From IMG/VR virus record IMGVR_UViG_3300010396_000002, positions 62,001 to 126,000 of that record: 64,000 bases of DNA. One strand, given 5' to 3'. The stretch's first letter is position 1. Each line of letters starts with the position of its first letter. This DNA is from a virus. Position numbers and translations under genes: made by a program. A model generated the notes under the pieces. The model saw only the letters and a list, made by a program, of their open reading frames with translations, made no database searches and had not been told where the DNA came from. Positions 61,693 through 64,000 of this stretch are shown in pieces.

Positions 61693-62064
61693 TGCCTGAC
61701 GCGAAAGAAGCCGACGCGCCGGCAGTGCAAGAACTGCCCATGGAAGAAGGGGAGCGACCCTACCAAGATCCCGCGCTACGACCGGGCGCTGCACGAGAAG
61801 CTCGGCGAGAACACGATCGCTCGCCACCCGTTGCTCTCCGTCGTCGAACCGACACGGACGATGGCGTGCCACGAGACGACCGACACCAACCGGCTCGCCT
61901 GCGTCGGCTGGCTCATGCACCAGCTCTGGCGAGGCAACAACATCGGCCTCCGGCTCGCCGCAAGCGCCGGGCACGTCGACACCAACGTGGAGACGGTCGG
62001 ACCACAGCACCAGACGTTTGAGGACACGCTGCCGAAGAAGCGGCGCACGAGGAGGACCGGATGA
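61692..62064 (+). CDS. DUF6283-like zinc protein with a frame break at the start
   Basis: The body reads TRRQCKNCPWKKGSDPTKIP and RYDRALHEKLGENTIARHPL, then TMACHETTDTNRLACVGWLM and NNIGLRLAASAGHV, which fit the family I know as DUF6283 (CxxCPW, maCH, aCaGwL, niglRl). The ATG at 61692 is in another frame and reads MPDAKEADAP; removing its T at 61697 gives MPTRKKPTRRQCKNCPW. So a one-base insertion is likely. 373 bases, one more than 124 codons. Confidence 0.65.
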
Positions 62065-62423
62065 CGAAGGACGAAGAGCGAACGCTCGACGGGCTGGATG
62101 AGGCCCTGCGGCCCGGCAATTACGACCCGAAGGTCCCTCAGCGTGCACGGGATCTCGCCGAGCGCCTACGCAACCTCCTCGATGGCGACGAGACGCTGGT
62201 CGACCTCGGGACCTGCATCGGGGCCGCGTGCATCCGCGAGCACGGCACCCGGATCGCCACCCGCCGGGGCACAGGACCAGCCTCGATCTACATCCTGTGC
62301 GACGAATGCTTCGACACGCGCCTCGAGGCCGAGGCGAAGCCCCACATGGTCGAGGTCCGCGGCGTCGCATGGATCCGTCACCTCGGGCTTCACACACTGC
62401 ACCATGGGAAGGAGACCGGATGA
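62061..62423 (+). CDS. Hypothetical protein with Cys pairs, 120 residues
   Basis: TKDEERTLDGLDEALRPGNY, RARDLAERLRNLLDGDETLV, then CIGAACIREHG and LCDECFDTRLEAEAKPHM. Zinc-like Cys groups in a helical protein. Overlaps the preceding gene (ATGA) and the next. Confidence 0.65.
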   Translation: MTKDEERTLDGLDEALRPGNYDPKVPQRARDLAERLRNLLDGDETLVDLGTCIGAACIREHGTRIATRRGTGPASIYILCDECFDTRLEAEAKPHMVEVRGVAWIRHLGLHTLHHGKETG

Positions 62424-62785
62424 TGCCCACGCTGTTCCGCGTCGTGTCGCGCGATGGAGAGCGCGGGCGCATCGACACCACCAGGCCGCCTCTCCCACAG
62501 GCAACAGCCGAGGCGACGGCCGCCAAGCTCAACGCGGCCTACGAGAAGGACGGGCGCCTCCACTGGGTCATCCCGGTGATCGACGGCCTCAACCGGGCCG
62601 AGGAGGCGCTCTTCGCCGCTCTCCTGGTGAGCCCCGGGGGCTTCTACGTCTCCGGGCAGGACGTGAGCGCTGCCAAGCGACTGGTCCACGCCGAGGTCGC
62701 CAAGCTCGAGGACCACGGCAAGGACCAGCCGGCTCACCAGCGCTGGTGGGCCGAGGCGATCATCAAGAAAGGACGTGCGGCATGA
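62420..62785 (+). CDS. Hypothetical protein, 121 residues
   Basis: PTLFRVVSRDGERGRIDTTR, ATAEATAAKLNAAYEKDGRL and AEEALFAALLVSPGGFYVSG with a winged-helix-like end. Start at ATG 62420 or 62423. No family is recognised. Confidence 0.65.
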   Translation: MMPTLFRVVSRDGERGRIDTTRPPLPQATAEATAAKLNAAYEKDGRLHWVIPVIDGLNRAEEALFAALLVSPGGFYVSGQDVSAAKRLVHAEVAKLEDHGKDQPAHQRWWAEAIIKKGRAA

Positions 62786-63651
62786 GCGCGATCTACTTCC
62801 ACAGCAGGACGGGCGAGGAGGCGAGGCTCAGTGGCGCCGAGAGGGCTCACCTGCGCCAGGTCGCCATCGGTGCAGCTATCGGCGCGCTCGGGATCGACGA
62901 TCCGTTCCGCGAGCACTGGGTCTACAAGGCGGTCCGTCCGAGGCTGCGCCCAGGCGCGGAGCGCTTCATCGCCACGACACTCGCGGTCGGGCACGACACC
63001 AAGCTGGCCATGCCCGGCCTGCCGGAGGGCAGCGGCGAGTACGCTGCGATCGACGTGCTCCTCAACACCGCCATCGTGCTCGGGTCGCCGGTGGTCCAGC
63101 TCGCCGCGCGCCTGCACGGGTACTGCGAGTCGCACTGCTACGTCGAGGGGGCGGATCGGTACTGGCTCGTCGACATCATCGAGCAGGGCCTCAAGACCAA
63201 TGTGCTGCGCTCCAAGCTCCTGGGCAACGGCCTCGGCTGGGAGGACGTCGTGCGCCTGCTCTGCGCTCCGGAGTCGCAGGACCCGGTCAGCGAGATCGTC
63301 TGCTCGTTCAGCGTGTGCGACAGCTTCCCGAACAAGCCCGACGCGTGGGACCAGGATACTTGGTACGACCTCTCCAAGGACGAGCAGTGGTCCATCGCGC
63401 TCCCCGGTATCCGCCAGAAACCGTGGCTCCGGATCTCCCCCGAGACGCTCGGCAAGCCCTGCTTCGGGTCCACCCTCACGCTGTTCGACTTCGACGCGGC
63501 CTGGTCCGGGCCGAAGCCGGAGGTCGGCGTCTACCTGTCCACCAAGCCGGCACAGAAGCACGTCTGTACGAAGTGCGGTGGCATCGGCGCCCGCAACCAC
63601 ATCTGCTGCGAGCGGTGCCACGGCACCGGGGAGGAGCCCCATGCCGGGTGA
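62782..63651 (+). CDS. Hypothetical protein with C-terminal DnaJ-type zinc motif, 289 residues
   Basis: SAIYFHSRTGEEARLSGAER, AIGALGIDDPFREHWVYKAV, RLHGYCESHCYVEGADRYWL and a C-terminal CTKCGGIGARNHICCERCHG, which has the CxxCxGxG spacing of DnaJ zinc fingers. The middle is mostly helical with many aromatic residues. No enzyme motif is recognised. Confidence 0.7.
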   Translation: MSAIYFHSRTGEEARLSGAERAHLRQVAIGAAIGALGIDDPFREHWVYKAVRPRLRPGAERFIATTLAVGHDTKLAMPGLPEGSGEYAAIDVLLNTAIVLGSPVVQLAARLHGYCESHCYVEGADRYWLVDIIEQGLKTNVLRSKLLGNGLGWEDVVRLLCAPESQDPVSEIVCSFSVCDSFPNKPDAWDQDTWYDLSKDEQWSIALPGIRQKPWLRISPETLGKPCFGSTLTLFDFDAAWSGPKPEVGVYLSTKPAQKHVCTKCGGIGARNHICCERCHGTGEEPHAG

Positions 63652-63955
63652 CCAGGACCGCCCGTGCCCGAAGTGCGGGGCGTCGAGCGAGTACGTCGCG
63701 CCGGAGACCGTAGACGTCGGGATCGGCGAAATCCCCATCGAGCCTGACTCGTGGACCTGTCCGACGCACGGCAACTGGTGCTGGATGGGGATGGGCGATA
63801 CCGACCTCCGGATGGAGTACCCCGACGGTCCTTCGTCCGAAGGAACCGCCATCCGAGATGCCTTGCGCGCCGCGCTCGCGCCCGCCCGCGAGGCGCACGA
63901 CGGGCACGCGGAGCTGGATCCGACCTGCCCGTTCTGCACGGGAGCGGTGACATGA
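63641..63955 (+). CDS. Hypothetical protein with zinc motifs, 104 residues
   Basis: PCPKCGASSEYVAPE, SWTCPTHGNWCWMGMGDTD and DPTCPFCTGAV; three Cys groups. GGGGAGGAG precedes the ATG. Overlaps the previous stop by 11 bases and the next gene by four. Confidence 0.65.
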   Translation: MPGDQDRPCPKCGASSEYVAPETVDVGIGEIPIEPDSWTCPTHGNWCWMGMGDTDLRMEYPDGPSSEGTAIRDALRAALAPAREAHDGHAELDPTCPFCTGAVT

Positions 63956-64000
63956 ACACGCGACCCCGGCCAGTCACCATTCGCGGCAAGGAGTACCCGT
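63952..64000 (+). CDS. 5' end of a gene, function unknown (partial)
   Basis: ATG 63952 begins NTRPRPVTIRGKEYP and runs off the window. The start overlaps the previous stop (ATGA). Too short to assign. Confidence 0.5.
   Translation, partial: MNTRPRPVTIRGKEYP

Overview
The window is a GC-rich stretch of what reads as the genome of a tailed phage, or a prophage or phage-plasmid, from an unidentified high-GC bacterial host. The phage reading rests on gene density, frequent ATGA and GTGA stop/start overlaps, many very small genes, and recognisable phage families: DnaB-type helicase, CHC2/TOPRIM primase, a sliding-clamp-like protein, a Sak4-like ATPase, a DUF5131 (Gp37/Gp68) protein, ParB-like proteins, DNA methyltransferases, a Mom-like modification enzyme and a DpdA-like enzyme. 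No capsid, tail, terminase, lysis, integrase or tRNA gene was recognised, so this is the replication, modification and accessory part of the genome. The host cannot be named from the sequence.

Layout. 1-6.5 kb: minus-strand genes, including an IbrB/IbrA-like pair (ParB-like plus PP-loop), an H1-like basic protein, an ASCH-like protein, a second ParB-like protein and a ribbon-helix-helix protein. 6.6-12.9 kb: a plus-strand island (HNH endonuclease, DUF5131, a 906-residue multi-Cys protein, an MmcB-like nuclease) closed by a perfect 10-bp hairpin. 12.9-13.3 kb: gene-free and rich in inverted repeats. 13.3-28.6 kb: a long minus-strand arm with the replication genes (initiator-like protein, primase, helicase), a DUF1064 nuclease, DnaJ-like, YkgJ-like, SLOG/YspA-like, GIY-YIG and PHAX-like proteins. 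28.6-30.0 kb: a 1.4-kb gene-free divergent region with iteron-like and operator-like repeats and hairpins. 30-64 kb: an all-plus arm of mostly small genes, with the clamp/DUF488 fusion, a Spo11/TopoVI-A-like TOPRIM protein, two DNA methyltransferases, Mom-like, DpdA-like and two PP-loop proteins, a DUF488 protein and the Sak4-like ATPase.

The most unusual feature is a family of at least 23 intergenic stem-loop elements, all on the plus strand of the right arm between 29.9 and 55.0 kb. Most lie directly between the stop codon of one gene and the start codon of the next. Each has a GCGCA-type 5' flank, an outer GC stem of 5-15 bp whose sequence differs between copies while pairing is kept, usually a second inner stem, and a purine-rich Shine-Dalgarno stretch ending at the next start codon. 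One copy is followed by only a 16-codon gene remnant, which suggests that genes are gained and lost as cassettes between these elements.

Several genes contain frame interruptions that a single small indel would repair (near 12.76, 33.79, 50.01, 51.96, 58.36, 61.63 and 61.70 kb), and one has an in-frame amber codon (2.0 kb). These may be assembly errors or real inactivation. Names given here rest on motifs read by eye; no database search was possible.
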